From an uncultured Bacteroidales bacterium (GTDB lineage Bacteria > Bacteroidota > Bacteroidia > Bacteroidales > P3), in NCBI GenBank assembly GCA_900315935.1, contig ONBB01000024.1, positions 1-32,079 of the forward strand: a stretch of DNA of 32,079 nt. The letters are read 5' to 3'. Positions 8,240-14,698 of this stretch are shown here, piece by piece; the stretch's first letter is position 1; every line of letters begins with the position of its first letter. Under the pieces are notes generated by a model, which ran no database searches, had not been told where the DNA came from, and saw only the letters and a program-made list of their open reading frames with translations. The translations under genes and the position numbers were made by a program.

Positions 8240-8620
8240 TTATTTTCCGAGGGCTTTGGCCTGGAACTTGGCGGTGTCGATGACGAAGCGCTCGTGGGTG
8301 CCTTCGCCTATAGGGCCGCGCTCGTCGTAGGCTTTCACGCTGAAAACCAGCCGGCGGCGGTCCACCTCCAGCAGCTCGCTCTCGCACCACACGCGCATGC
8401 CCACCGGCGTGGCGGCCGAGTGGGAGACGTTGACGTGGGTGCCTACCGTGCCCTGGCCTTCCTCCAGGTGCGGGAGGACGCTCTCGTTGCAGGTGCGCTC
8501 CATGAGGGCTATCATCATCGGCGTGGCGAACACCTCCACCAGGCCGCTGCCGATGCGGGCGGCCGACAGGTCGGGGGTTACCACCTGCTCGAGGCGGCCT
8601 TTGATTCCGGGATTCAGCAT
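8240..8620 (-). CDS. Hot-dog-fold acyl-CoA thioesterase (FlK-like)
   Basis: 126 residues. The sequence resembles the small FlK-like (fluoroacetyl-CoA thioesterase type) hot-dog proteins: 'ATPMMIALMERTC' (Thr33 and Glu41 at the positions of catalytic residues), 'GTHVNVSHSAATPVG' (His62/His67) and 'VDRRRLVFSV..YDE'. Such enzymes hydrolyse short acyl-CoA thioesters in the cytoplasm. The true substrate cannot be read from the sequence; fluoroacetyl-CoA is unlikely in this setting. It starts 3 bp after the stop of the nitroreductase gene, so it is the last gene of the operon, directly before the terminator. Confidence 0.8.
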   Translation of the reverse strand: MLNPGIKGRLEQVVTPDLSAARIGSGLVEVFATPMMIALMERTCNESVLPHLEEGQGTVGTHVNVSHSAATPVGMRVWCESELLEVDRRRLVFSVKAYDERGPIGEGTHERFVIDTAKFQAKALGK

Positions 8621-8623
8621 AGG

Positions 8624-9259
8624 CTACCAGCGGTTATAATGTATGCGCGAGGGATCCCACTTGTCCTTGGGCTGGGTGTCGCCGTTGGGGTAGCCGATGG
8701 GCACCACGGCATAGGGCACCACCGAGGCGGGCAGGCCGAGGGTGCGCTTGACGGGCTCCATGGTCTGCTGGTAGGGGTAGCAGGCGGTCCAGCAGGCGCC
8801 GAGGCCGTAAGCCTCGACGGCCAGGAGGAGGTTCTCGGTAACGGCACCCATGTCGTCGCGCCAAATCTGGTTCACCTGGGCCACGGCGGGGCCGTCGGGG
8901 TTGTCGCGCGTGGGTCCCATGTGAATGGTGTCGGCGCAGATGACGACCACGGCACCGCTCTCCTTGAATTTCTGCATGTTGAAGTTGCCGGCGAAGATGC
9001 TGTCATACTGGCTCTTATCGGTCAGCACGACGAAGCTCCAGGGGCGCCAGTCGCGGCCGCTAGGGGCGGCCATGGCGGCACGGAGGATGTTCTCCATCAC
9101 TGCGGCGGGGATGGTGTCGCCGGTGTAGGAGCGGACGCTCTTGCGGGCGAGGATGTTCTGCATGACGGTTTCGGCAGGGTCAACCTGCGCTACTTCCTGT
9201 TTGTTGCAGCAGGCGGCCATCATGGCGGCGACTGCAAGGAATAACATTACTTTCTTCAT
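8624..9259 (-). CDS. Nitroreductase-family lipoprotein
   Basis: 211 residues. The N terminus is a lipoprotein signal (hydrophobic run, then 'MMAAC', Cys17 or Cys18). A nitroreductase-like FMN domain follows, with 'RKSVRSYTG', 'AMAAPSGRDWRPW', 'AVEAYGLGACWTACYP' and 'VVPIGYP'. Family members use FMN and NAD(P)H to reduce nitro compounds, quinones or similar acceptors. A lipid-anchored, envelope-located version would see periplasmic substrates. Its start overlaps the stop of the upstream gene by ATGA (9256-9259), which indicates translational coupling. Substrate unknown. Confidence 0.85.
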   Translation of the reverse strand: MKKVMLFLAVAAMMAACCNKQEVAQVDPAETVMQNILARKSVRSYTGDTIPAAVMENILRAAMAAPSGRDWRPWSFVVLTDKSQYDSIFAGNFNMQKFKESGAVVVICADTIHMGPTRDNPDGPAVAQVNQIWRDDMGAVTENLLLAVEAYGLGACWTACYPYQQTMEPVKRTLGLPASVVPYAVVPIGYPNGDTQPKDKWDPSRIHYNRW

Positions 9260-9630
9260 TGGTATTGTATTGTTGATTGTTGGTCATTATGGGTGGCTCC
9301 GCTGGTAGTGTCGACCTGTGTGGTGTCTTCAGGGTAGACGACAGCACCCGCCATAGGCTCTACTTCACCCTCTACCTTCCCTTCGGTGCAGCTGGTGAAT
9401 GCCGCCAGCGACATGGCCACACCCGCCACCGCGGCGGCCTTGCCGAGGGTCATGCGGCGGTGCAGCTCATGCTCCAGGTACTTCACCTCGGCCTCGCAGC
9501 GCGGACAGGTGCCGTCGCACGGACCGTCGTAGGTGCATTCATGCTGCTCCAGCGGTATCTGGTTCTCGTCGGCCACACGCTTGCGGATGGCCTTCAACTC
9601 TTTACAGATGTTCTTGCCGTTAGTCTTCAT
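9256..9630 (-). CDS. Small protein with N-terminal Cys motif and lipobox-like segment
   Basis: 124 residues. The N-terminal half is soluble and carries Cys9, Cys32, Cys38, Cys42 and Cys45 ('ECTYDGPC', 'GTCPRCEAE'). This could be a zinc or Fe-S site. I have the impression that this module recurs at the N terminus of various Bacteroidota proteins, but cannot name a function. A hydrophobic stretch (about 62-80) ends in 'AFTSC' (Cys81), like a lipoprotein signal placed unusually deep in the protein. The rest is a short acidic, Thr-rich tail. It overlaps the genes on both sides (11 bp with namZ, 4 bp with the nitroreductase gene), so it is part of the same operon. Confidence 0.7.
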   Translation of the reverse strand: MKTNGKNICKELKAIRKRVADENQIPLEQHECTYDGPCDGTCPRCEAEVKYLEHELHRRMTLGKAAAVAGVAMSLAAFTSCTEGKVEGEVEPMAGAVVYPEDTTQVDTTSGATHNDQQSTIQYQ

Positions 9631-10768
9631 ATATCAAGTATTTCTTGCGTATTTCCATGAATTGGTCGAGGGCAGGCTGCCAGGTGGCGCGGATGGCCTC
9701 CTCGCTCATGCCCAGCTCAATTTGCTTGCGCAGCTCCTTGTTGCCGGCCAGCTTCTCGAAGAAGTTGCTCTTGAGGAAAAATTTCCCCTTGGGCACACGG
9801 CGGTGCATCTCCATCAAGTATTTGAGGCTGAAGGCTGTCGGAGCCGTTTCCTGCCGCAGGTCGAGGGTGTCGGTGCCGTAGGTGAGCCACTCGAAGGGGT
9901 GGTCGGTGCCGCGGCCGACGCCGCAGTTGGTGCCCTCGAAGAGGCAGAGCGAGGGGTAGAGGGCGATGGCGTGGGCGGTGCGCAGGTTGGGCGACGGCGC
10001 TACAGGCAGCTCGTAGATGCTGTCACGGTGATAGTTGTCCATTTTGACAACGGTGAGGTCGCAGGTGTCCTTTATCCATCGCTCGCCGTTAATCATCAGG
10101 GCATACTCACCGATGGTCATGCCATATACGACAGGCACAGGGTGCATGCCGACGAAGGAGCGGCAGGTGGCGGTGTCCAGCACCGGTCCGTCGACATAGT
10201 GCCCGTTGGGGTTGGGGCGGTCGAGGACGATAAGGGGGATTCCCTTTTCGGCGCAGGCTTCCATCACATAGTGCAGCGTGGAGATATAGGTATAGAAGCG
10301 GCAGCCCACATCCTGCAGGTCGAAGATGACGACATCCACGTCCATCAGCTGCTCTGGTGTGGGCTTTTTGTTCTTGCCGTATAAAGAAATGATGGGGAGC
10401 CCCGTTTTGGGGTCGGTGCTGTTATTGACATGGGCGCCCGCCGCGGCGGTGCCGCGGAAGCCGTGCTCGGGGCAGAAGATTTTCACTACATTGGCCCCTG
10501 CCGATAGCAAGGTGTCAACCAAATGTGTGTTTCCAACGATTGAAGTCTGGTTCCCAACCACGGCGATACGGGAGCCGGGGAAGGCTGTCGCTTCCATGAG
10601 GAAGAGCATTTCGGCACCCGTTCGCAAATCTGGGTACGCAGGCGTTTCGCCTGCAGAGCTGTTTTGCAGGCGAGACGCCTGCGTACCAGCGGGCTGCGCA
10701 TGGCAGGAGGAAAATAGTTGCGATAATATCGCAACACACAAGACCACAGATTGTGCCAAACGTTTCAT
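9620..10768 (-). CDS. namZ: Exo-beta-N-acetylmuramidase NamZ-like (DUF1343) lipoprotein
   Basis: The ATG at 10768 (MKRLAQ...) is chosen over an upstream TTG because it begins a signal peptide ending in 'LFSSC', a plausible lipobox. Family marks: 'RIAVVGNQTS', 'FCPEHGFRG', 'DVVIFDLQDVGCRFYTY', 'VLDRPNPN', 'YPSLCLFEGT..GVGRGT' and a C-terminal 'QIELGMSEEAIRATW' segment. Characterised members release N-acetylmuramic acid from the non-reducing ends of peptidoglycan fragments, so the role is probably cell-wall recycling in the envelope. Between the lipobox and the catalytic domain lies an insertion of about 18 residues encoded by a palindromic element (10633-10687). The downstream gene overlaps by 11 bp; dut lies 56 bp upstream and may share the transcript. 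Confidence 0.88.
   Translation of the reverse strand: MKRLAQSVVLCVAILSQLFSSCHAQPAGTQASRLQNSSAGETPAYPDLRTGAEMLFLMEATAFPGSRIAVVGNQTSIVGNTHLVDTLLSAGANVVKIFCPEHGFRGTAAAGAHVNNSTDPKTGLPIISLYGKNKKPTPEQLMDVDVVIFDLQDVGCRFYTYISTLHYVMEACAEKGIPLIVLDRPNPNGHYVDGPVLDTATCRSFVGMHPVPVVYGMTIGEYALMINGERWIKDTCDLTVVKMDNYHRDSIYELPVAPSPNLRTAHAIALYPSLCLFEGTNCGVGRGTDHPFEWLTYGTDTLDLRQETAPTAFSLKYLMEMHRRVPKGKFFLKSNFFEKLAGNKELRKQIELGMSEEAIRATWQPALDQFMEIRKKYLIYED
10633..10687. repeat. Palindromic element inserted in frame in namZ
   Basis: The outer arms are GGTACGCAGGCGT (10633-10645) and its exact complement (10675-10687). The inner arms are TCGCCTGCA (10647-10655) and TGCAGGCGA (10665-10673), with a 9-nt loop. The whole 55-bp element is translated without a stop and falls between signal sequence and catalytic domain. 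Confidence 0.9.
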
Positions 10769-10785
10769 TCTAATCAATTCATTCT

Positions 10786-10813
10786 ACACCCCTCTCTTGA
10801 AGGAGAAGGGTGT
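10786..10813. repeat. Inverted repeat between dut and namZ
   Basis: ACACCCCTCTC (10786-10796) pairs with GAGAAGGGTGT (10803-10813), 10 of 11 bp, with a 6-nt loop. It lies 11 bp after the dut stop and may attenuate transcription into namZ, or be another dispersed repeat. There is no T run. Confidence 0.6.
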
Positions 10814-10823
10814 GGGGGTGAGG

Positions 10824-11258
10824 TTATTTCCCCGTATGGCCGAAGCCGCCGGTGCCGCGCTCGGTGTCGGTGAGTTCCTCGGCTTGGACGATTTCGGCCT
10901 GCTCGTGGCGGGCGATGACCATCTGGGCGATGCGCTCGCCGTCGCCTATGATGAAATCCTCCTGCGAGAGGTTAATCAGTATCACGCAGATTTCGCCGCG
11001 GTAGTCGGCGTCGATGGTACCGGGGCTGTTGAGGACCGTGATGCCCTTCTTCAGCGCTAGGCCGCTGCGCGGGCGCACCTGGGCCTCGTAGCCCGCCGGC
11101 AACTCCATGAAGAGACCCGTCTTCACGAGTCCTCTCTCCATCGGCTTCAACGTAATCGGCCCCTCGGGCAGGAAGGCCCGCAAATCCATCCCCGCCGACT
11201 GCGCCGTCTCATATTTCGGTAGCGGGTGATGGCTCTTGTTTACAAATTTTACTTGCAT
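10824..11258 (-). CDS. dut: dUTP diphosphatase
   Basis: 144 residues from the ATG at 11258, the usual size for a trimeric dUTPase. All five motifs are present: AGMDLRA (22-28), RPRSGLALK (62-70), '[13 protein letters not shown]' (about 77-89, with the catalytic Asp), 'GERIAQMV', and the C-terminal '[10 protein letters not shown]' that closes over the substrate. It hydrolyses dUTP to dUMP, which keeps uracil out of DNA and feeds dTMP synthesis. The frame stays open to an upstream ATG at 11282, but the candidate -7 box at 11293-11300 would leave almost no leader for it, so 11258 is preferred. It is probably the first gene of the 8240-11258 operon. Confidence 0.95.
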   Translation of the reverse strand: MQVKFVNKSHHPLPKYETAQSAGMDLRAFLPEGPITLKPMERGLVKTGLFMELPAGYEAQVRPRSGLALKKGITVLNSPGTIDADYRGEICVILINLSQEDFIIGDGERIAQMVIARHEQAEIVQAEELTDTERGTGGFGHTGK

Positions 11259-11292
11259 ATTTTTCGTACCAATATCAATCATTATTGGGTTG

Positions 11293-11300
11293 CAAAAATA
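11293..11300 (-). promoter_or_regulatory. -7 box for dut
   Basis: The minus strand reads TATTTTTG (TAnnTTTG), about 35 bp before the chosen ATG. No clear TTTG at -33. It is divergent from the promoter at 11331-11361. Confidence 0.5.
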
Positions 11301-11330
11301 CGCAATTTCTGCGACATGGTAAAAATAATT

Positions 11331-11361
11331 TTTGCCAGTTTGAAAAAAGGTTGTATCTTTG
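11331..11361 (+). promoter_or_regulatory. Bacteroidota-type promoter for structured RNA B and the radical SAM gene
   Basis: TTTG at 11331-11334 and TATCTTTG at 11354-11361 are separated by 19 bp. The context 'AAAAAAGGTTGTATCTTTGCACC' (11343-11365 region) is almost the same as at the tRNA promoter, which suggests a strong promoter. Confidence 0.85.
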
Positions 11362-11365
11362 CACC

Positions 11366-11585
11366 GTCTTTCAACAGGAAGAAAGACCGAGAGAAAGCGC
11401 GTTTTCTCTATTCCGCTATCGGTGAAACTTGGACACTTTCACGAAGGAATTAAGTCGGAATAAGGCAAAATGACTTCTTACTTGTGTTGTATACCATTGC
11501 TATCGGTACACGCCAAGTGGAGTTACATCAGCAAGACCTTATCTACTTAATTCCGAATTAAAGGGAGTCCAAGCCCTACCGATAG
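11366..11585 (+). ncRNA. Structured RNA B: two 5' hairpins plus a long rod (candidate novel family)
   Basis: It starts where transcription from the promoter at 11331-11361 should begin. Two small hairpins come first: GTCTTTC/GAAAGAC (11366-11387) and AGAGAAA/TTTCTCT (11390-11409). A rod follows. CTATCGGT (11416-11423) pairs with ACCGATAG (11578-11585). CTTGGAC (11428-11434) pairs with GTCCAAG (11567-11573). GGAATTAAGT (11446-11455) pairs with ACTTAATTCC (11545-11554). ATAAGG (11460-11465) pairs with CCTTAT (11537-11542). An inner arm (CTTG..TACC with GGTACACGCCAAG) lies near 11481-11518. The core loops match RNA A. It could be a free small RNA (the rod is reminiscent of 6S RNA) or the leader of the radical SAM gene 75 bp downstream. 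Confidence 0.6.
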
Positions 11586-11660
11586 AGATTAGGGGAATGG
11601 ATGGCTCCACTTTCTTCGTATGAAAATAATGTATAAAAAAAAACAAATGTATACAACAAG

Positions 11661-12803
11661 ATGAACAGTAACTTGGCAACAAAAAAGTTTCGCACTAATA
11701 GGATGTGTTCCTTGATGGTTACACATGCATGTAATTTGAATTGTGTCTATTGTTTTGAGAAGTTCAAGACAAGCAAAATGATGACGTTTGAGACTGCCCA
11801 AAACATATTGAAAAAAGAGTTTGACGACTATCCCAAGATACAGACAGAAGGTAGCCGAATGGGGATAGATTTTATGGGGGGAGAGCCGTTGATTAACTTC
11901 GATGTAATAAAACGGGTTTATGAATGGACAAAATCTTTAAACTTGCCGTTCAATATTGTCTTTTCGGTTACGACCAATGGGACGTTGCTTGACACGGAGA
12001 AACAAGAGTGGTTTGCGCAAAATGCAAAAGATTTCCGTTTGGTTATGTCCGTAGATGGAAACGAGTATAGCCAGGTGGCAAACCGCGGTGTCTCAACAAA
12101 TACCTTGCCACTTGAATTCATCCGAGACACATGGCCAAACTCTTATTTCAAACAGACACTGACGCACGATACGTTACCCTACTATGCAGCGGGAGTCATA
12201 GCATTGAACGAACATGGTTTCCGTGTGGCCTCCTCTCTTGCACAGGGGCATACCTGGGCCGATGACGACGACAAAACGTATCGCGAGCAACTGAAGGCGC
12301 TAGGGCAGTACTACATAGACCATCCCGACATCCCTCTTTCAACCCCATTCGACATGATGTACATCCAGTTGCTTGACGAAAACATCTCACGGCCTCCCCG
12401 AAAGAATTGCGGAACAGGCACGGGCATTCATTTCTATGATGTAGACGGGAAGATGTATCCTTGCCACCTCTTTTTGCCGATGGTACATGGAAATCCCAAT
12501 GTGTTGGAAGAAATAAAAGACGTTGACTTTTGCAATGACATCGCTCTTATTGATAATGATTGTATTAATTGTCCAATATTGCGGGTATGCGCTACCTGTT
12601 ATGGATTCAATTATATGAAACGCCAATGCGTGGCGAAACGGGACAAAAGTATGTGCAAACTCTATCTTGCACAGGCGCAAGAAATATCGTCGTTCCAGAT
12701 ACGCTATTTCACATCTATCGACCGAAAACTAACCACTAATGAACTGCTTACACTCCAATCTGCGATGCGATGCTATGAACTTGTAGAAAACATAAGCATG
12801 TAA
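11661..12803 (+). CDS. Radical SAM/SPASM peptide maturase
   Basis: 380 residues. The radical SAM cluster is held by C24-x3-C28-x2-C31 (CNLNCVYC), followed by the SAM-binding 'GGEP' (73-76). The C-terminal SPASM-type region has C250-x12-G263-x4-C268, then C301-x2-C304-x5-C310-x2-C313, C323 and C332. This can ligate two auxiliary [4Fe-4S] clusters, as in enzymes that form thioether or C-C crosslinks in ribosomal peptides. There is no separate RRE domain that I can see. The gene is AT-rich compared with its flanks and follows structured RNA B. A 44-residue Cys-rich peptide gene begins 60 bp downstream and the unit ends in a strong terminator, so that peptide is the likely substrate. No exporter or protease gene is adjacent. 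An anaerobic sulfatase-maturase role is possible but less likely, since no sulfatase is nearby. Confidence 0.85.
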   Translation: MNSNLATKKFRTNRMCSLMVTHACNLNCVYCFEKFKTSKMMTFETAQNILKKEFDDYPKIQTEGSRMGIDFMGGEPLINFDVIKRVYEWTKSLNLPFNIVFSVTTNGTLLDTEKQEWFAQNAKDFRLVMSVDGNEYSQVANRGVSTNTLPLEFIRDTWPNSYFKQTLTHDTLPYYAAGVIALNEHGFRVASSLAQGHTWADDDDKTYREQLKALGQYYIDHPDIPLSTPFDMMYIQLLDENISRPPRKNCGTGTGIHFYDVDGKMYPCHLFLPMVHGNPNVLEEIKDVDFCNDIALIDNDCINCPILRVCATCYGFNYMKRQCVAKRDKSMCKLYLAQAQEISSFQIRYFTSIDRKLTTNELLTLQSAMRCYELVENISM

Positions 12804-12862
12804 GAACAGGAGGAAGCCGAAAATCCTTAAAAAGAGTAGGTATAATTTAAAAATTAATAATT

Positions 12863-12997
12863 ATGGCTGAGTATTTGAAAAAAGCCCAGGACATGATTGC
12901 CCAAAACTCGTCCGAGATTGCAGCCGAATCGGCAAGGATTTCAAGTATTGGATGCTCTATGTGCGGTTTGGGTTGCTCCGGCATTGTTGGCGACTGA
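12863..12997 (+). CDS. Cys-rich RiPP precursor peptide candidate
   Basis: 44 residues. The N-terminal part (1 to about 27) is charged and predicted helical (begins MAEYLKKAQDMIAQ), as expected for a leader. The C-terminal part is 'SSIGCSMCGLGCSGIVGD', with Cys31, Cys34 and Cys38 in a Gly/Ser-rich setting, as expected for a modified core. It lies directly after the radical SAM/SPASM gene and 20 bp before an intrinsic terminator, so the two genes form one unit. The ATG is preceded by an A/T-rich leader typical of Bacteroidota. Modification type (thioether as in sactipeptides/ranthipeptides, or other) is inference. I do not recognise the family. Missing nearby: transporter, leader peptidase, immunity gene. 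Confidence 0.75.
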   Translation: MAEYLKKAQDMIAQNSSEIAAESARISSIGCSMCGLGCSGIVGD

Positions 12998-13016
12998 TAA
13001 GTCGTTCTCAATGCAG

Positions 13017-13045
13017 AAAAGGATGCTTGCTAGCATCCTTTTTTT
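13017..13045 (+). terminator. Terminator of the radical SAM/peptide unit
   Basis: GGATGCT (13021-13027) pairs with AGCATCC (13032-13038), extended by A-T pairs, and is followed by seven T residues (13039-13045). Confidence 0.9.
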
Positions 13046-13054
13046 ATGGGTAGT

Positions 13055-13098
13055 TCCTACTCAACACCCATGTAACGCCTAGATGAATCCTAATGGGG
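13055..13098. repeat. Degenerate 11-bp tandem repeat, left copy
   Basis: Four 11-bp units start at 13055, 13066, 13077 and 13088 (TCCTACTCAAC, ACCCATGTAAC, GCCTAGATGAA, TCCTAATGGGG). They resemble the array at 14541-14617, and like that array they are followed by sequence matching the clpP 3' end. Confidence 0.75.
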
Positions 13099-13127
13099 CG
13101 GGGAGAAGGGAGGGGCAGGGGGGGGGG

Positions 13128-13200
13128 ACTTCTTGGTGAGCAGCTCGTCGATCATGCTGTAGGCGAGGGCCATCTCGGCGATGTGCTTGCCGTCAGATTC
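13128..13200 (-). pseudogene. Remnant of a clpP 3' end
   Basis: Read on the minus strand it encodes 'ALAYSMIDELLTKK', against 'ALAYGMIDEVLTKK' at the end of the intact clpP at 14699. Upstream 'KESDGKHIAEM' aligns loosely with 'KDSDRDHWFTAQE'. The clpP stop codon is lost. The match ends where the ATPase coding sequence ends (about 13193). It is a leftover of duplication, not a functional gene. Confidence 0.8.
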
Positions 13201-14323
13201 CTTTGACAAAATCTTGATAATTGTCGGGATTGACGACTGTAAAGGTGTGGTCGGGATAGTTCTTGGCAAAGGTGTCGGTCAGGCGGGGCTGCTTGGTGCC
13301 ACTCCATTTGAACTCGTAGGCATGCAGTACTCCGTCATAGTCCTCAATATAGTCGACCTCTTGTTGCTGCTGTGTGCGCCAAAAATAACTCTTGCCATAG
13401 AAGTTGGTATAGGCATTGTGTTTCATCCGTTCGCTGATGATATAGTTCTCCCACAGGGCGCCCGTGTCCGTTCGGAGAGCCAACGGCTTATAGTCTCCGA
13501 TTAAGGCGTTTCGCACCCCATTGTCGTAGAAGTAAATTTTGCGGCTTTTCTTCAACTCGGAGCGCACATTGCGGCTGAACGACCGCAGATGGAAAACCAC
13601 ATACGATTTCTCCAGCAGGTCGATGTAGCGTTGCACTGTGATGGAATTCAATCCCAGTAGCCGCCCCAGCTCGTTGAAAGACACCTCGCTACCGACCTGC
13701 AAGGCCAGTGCCTGCAGCAACTGTTCGATGATTTCGGGTTTGCGCACGTCTTGGAACGAAAAGATGTCTTTGTAGAGATAACTGCTCACGAGGCTCGTCA
13801 GGGTTTCACGCTCTTCGCCAGGCAGGTTGACCACTTCAGGGTATGAGCCATATATCAATCTGCGCTCCAGCAGTCTGCGCTCTTCCTGCATGCTGTTTTC
13901 GAGGATTAGCTCCTCGGCGGAGAACGGGAAGAGTACGTACTCATACTTACGACCTGTCAGAGGTTCGTTGATTGAGTTGGAAAGTTCGATTGCCGAAGAC
14001 CCGGTTACCACCACCTGCTTTTCGGGGTAGTTGTCAATCAACAGTTTCAAGGTGATGCCGATATTCTGTATGCGTTGAGCCTCGTCGATGAACACTATAT
14101 CATATCCTGCAGTTTCGGCGCCCAGCATGGTAGAGGTGGGGTCGGTGAGTTTGCGGCGCACATCGGGCTCGTCGCAGTTCCACACAAGTACCTTGCTATT
14201 ATAATCTGTTGCCAACATCTTTAGCAGCGTAGTCTTGCCGACCTGTCGTGGCCCCACAACAATAATAGCCTTTCCTCTAAAGAATCTTTGTTTAATTGTA
14301 TTAGAAATCAGTCGATTAATCAT
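13193..14323 (-). CDS. AAA-family ATPase with DUF4143 domain
   Basis: 376 residues. The N-terminal AAA_14-type ATPase has Walker A 'GPRQVGKTT' (about 24-32), Walker B 'DIVFIDEAQR' and 'VVTGSSA' (sensor-like). The C-terminal DUF4143 half contains a winged-helix-like part ('ELGRLLGLNSITVQRYIDLLEKSYVV') and a nuclease-fold-like end ('GALWENYIISE', 'QQEVDYIEDYDGVLHAYEFKW'). These proteins are common, highly variable accessory genes in Bacteroidota and their cellular role is not established. The gene sits between two copies of an 11-bp array plus clpP tail, so it probably arrived by insertion or unequal recombination. Its composition is AT-richer than clpP. Confidence 0.9.
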   Translation of the reverse strand: MINRLISNTIKQRFFRGKAIIVVGPRQVGKTTLLKMLATDYNSKVLVWNCDEPDVRRKLTDPTSTMLGAETAGYDIVFIDEAQRIQNIGITLKLLIDNYPEKQVVVTGSSAIELSNSINEPLTGRKYEYVLFPFSAEELILENSMQEERRLLERRLIYGSYPEVVNLPGEERETLTSLVSSYLYKDIFSFQDVRKPEIIEQLLQALALQVGSEVSFNELGRLLGLNSITVQRYIDLLEKSYVVFHLRSFSRNVRSELKKSRKIYFYDNGVRNALIGDYKPLALRTDTGALWENYIISERMKHNAYTNFYGKSYFWRTQQQQEVDYIEDYDGVLHAYEFKWSGTKQPRLTDTFAKNYPDHTFTVVNPDNYQDFVKGI

Positions 14324-14349
14324 CTTTATCTGTGTCTTGTTTTCAATGC

Positions 14350-14357
14350 AAATATAT
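14350..14357 (-). promoter_or_regulatory. -7 box for the AAA/DUF4143 gene
   Basis: The minus strand reads TATATTTG (TAnnTTTG), 27 bp before the ATG. The -33 position is only TTTA (14377-14380). The flanking region to about 14540 is AT-rich and holds no convincing gene. Confidence 0.45.
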
Positions 14358-14540
14358 GAACTTTTTCTAGTATAATAAAAAAAAGTTATAGTAATTTTTT
14401 ATTATGCTCAAAAATATACATCTAACTATCGTTTTGAACCAGCGGGCTATAAGAGTCGTGTATAAAATGAGTGGGGGGAGGAGAATTCGTATTCAGGTTG
14501 TTTCTATTTTTGTGGTTGTCAGTGGTTTGTGTGGTGTGGC

Positions 14541-14617
14541 TCCTATGCAGCTCCTAGTCAACTCCTACATAACTCCTAGATGGGTCCTAGGTAACTCCTA
14601 GGTAATTCCTAGTGGGT
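14541..14617. repeat. 11-bp tandem repeat (TCCTAGnnAAC), right copy
   Basis: Seven units start at 14541, 14552, 14563, 14574, 14585, 14596 and 14607. Consensus is TCCTAGnnAAC, with TCCTA the most conserved part. It lies just beyond the clpP terminator; a degenerate copy is at 13055-13098. Confidence 0.85.
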
Positions 14618-14640
14618 CCGAGTGGAGGAGGGAGGCGGTA

Positions 14641-14682
14641 AAAAGAAAATCTGGCTGACGAGTATGTTCCGTCAGCCAGATT
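14641..14682 (-). terminator. Terminator of the M23-trmD-clpP operon
   Basis: A perfect 13-bp stem, AATCTGGCTGACG (14648-14660) with CGTCAGCCAGATT (14670-14682), is followed on the minus strand by TTTTCTTTTT. Confidence 0.92.
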
Positions 14683-14698
14683 GGGATGGGGTTGGAGG

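Noticed and set aside
11366-11585. Calling RNA B 6S RNA outright
   Set aside because: The rod shape fits, but I cannot confirm the conserved central bubble, and a second diverged copy (RNA A) 5 kb away is not typical of 6S. Left as an alternative.
14404-14601. 65-codon frame between the ATPase and clpP genes
   Set aside because: It runs through the 11-bp tandem array, has no recognisable features and no ribosome-binding context.
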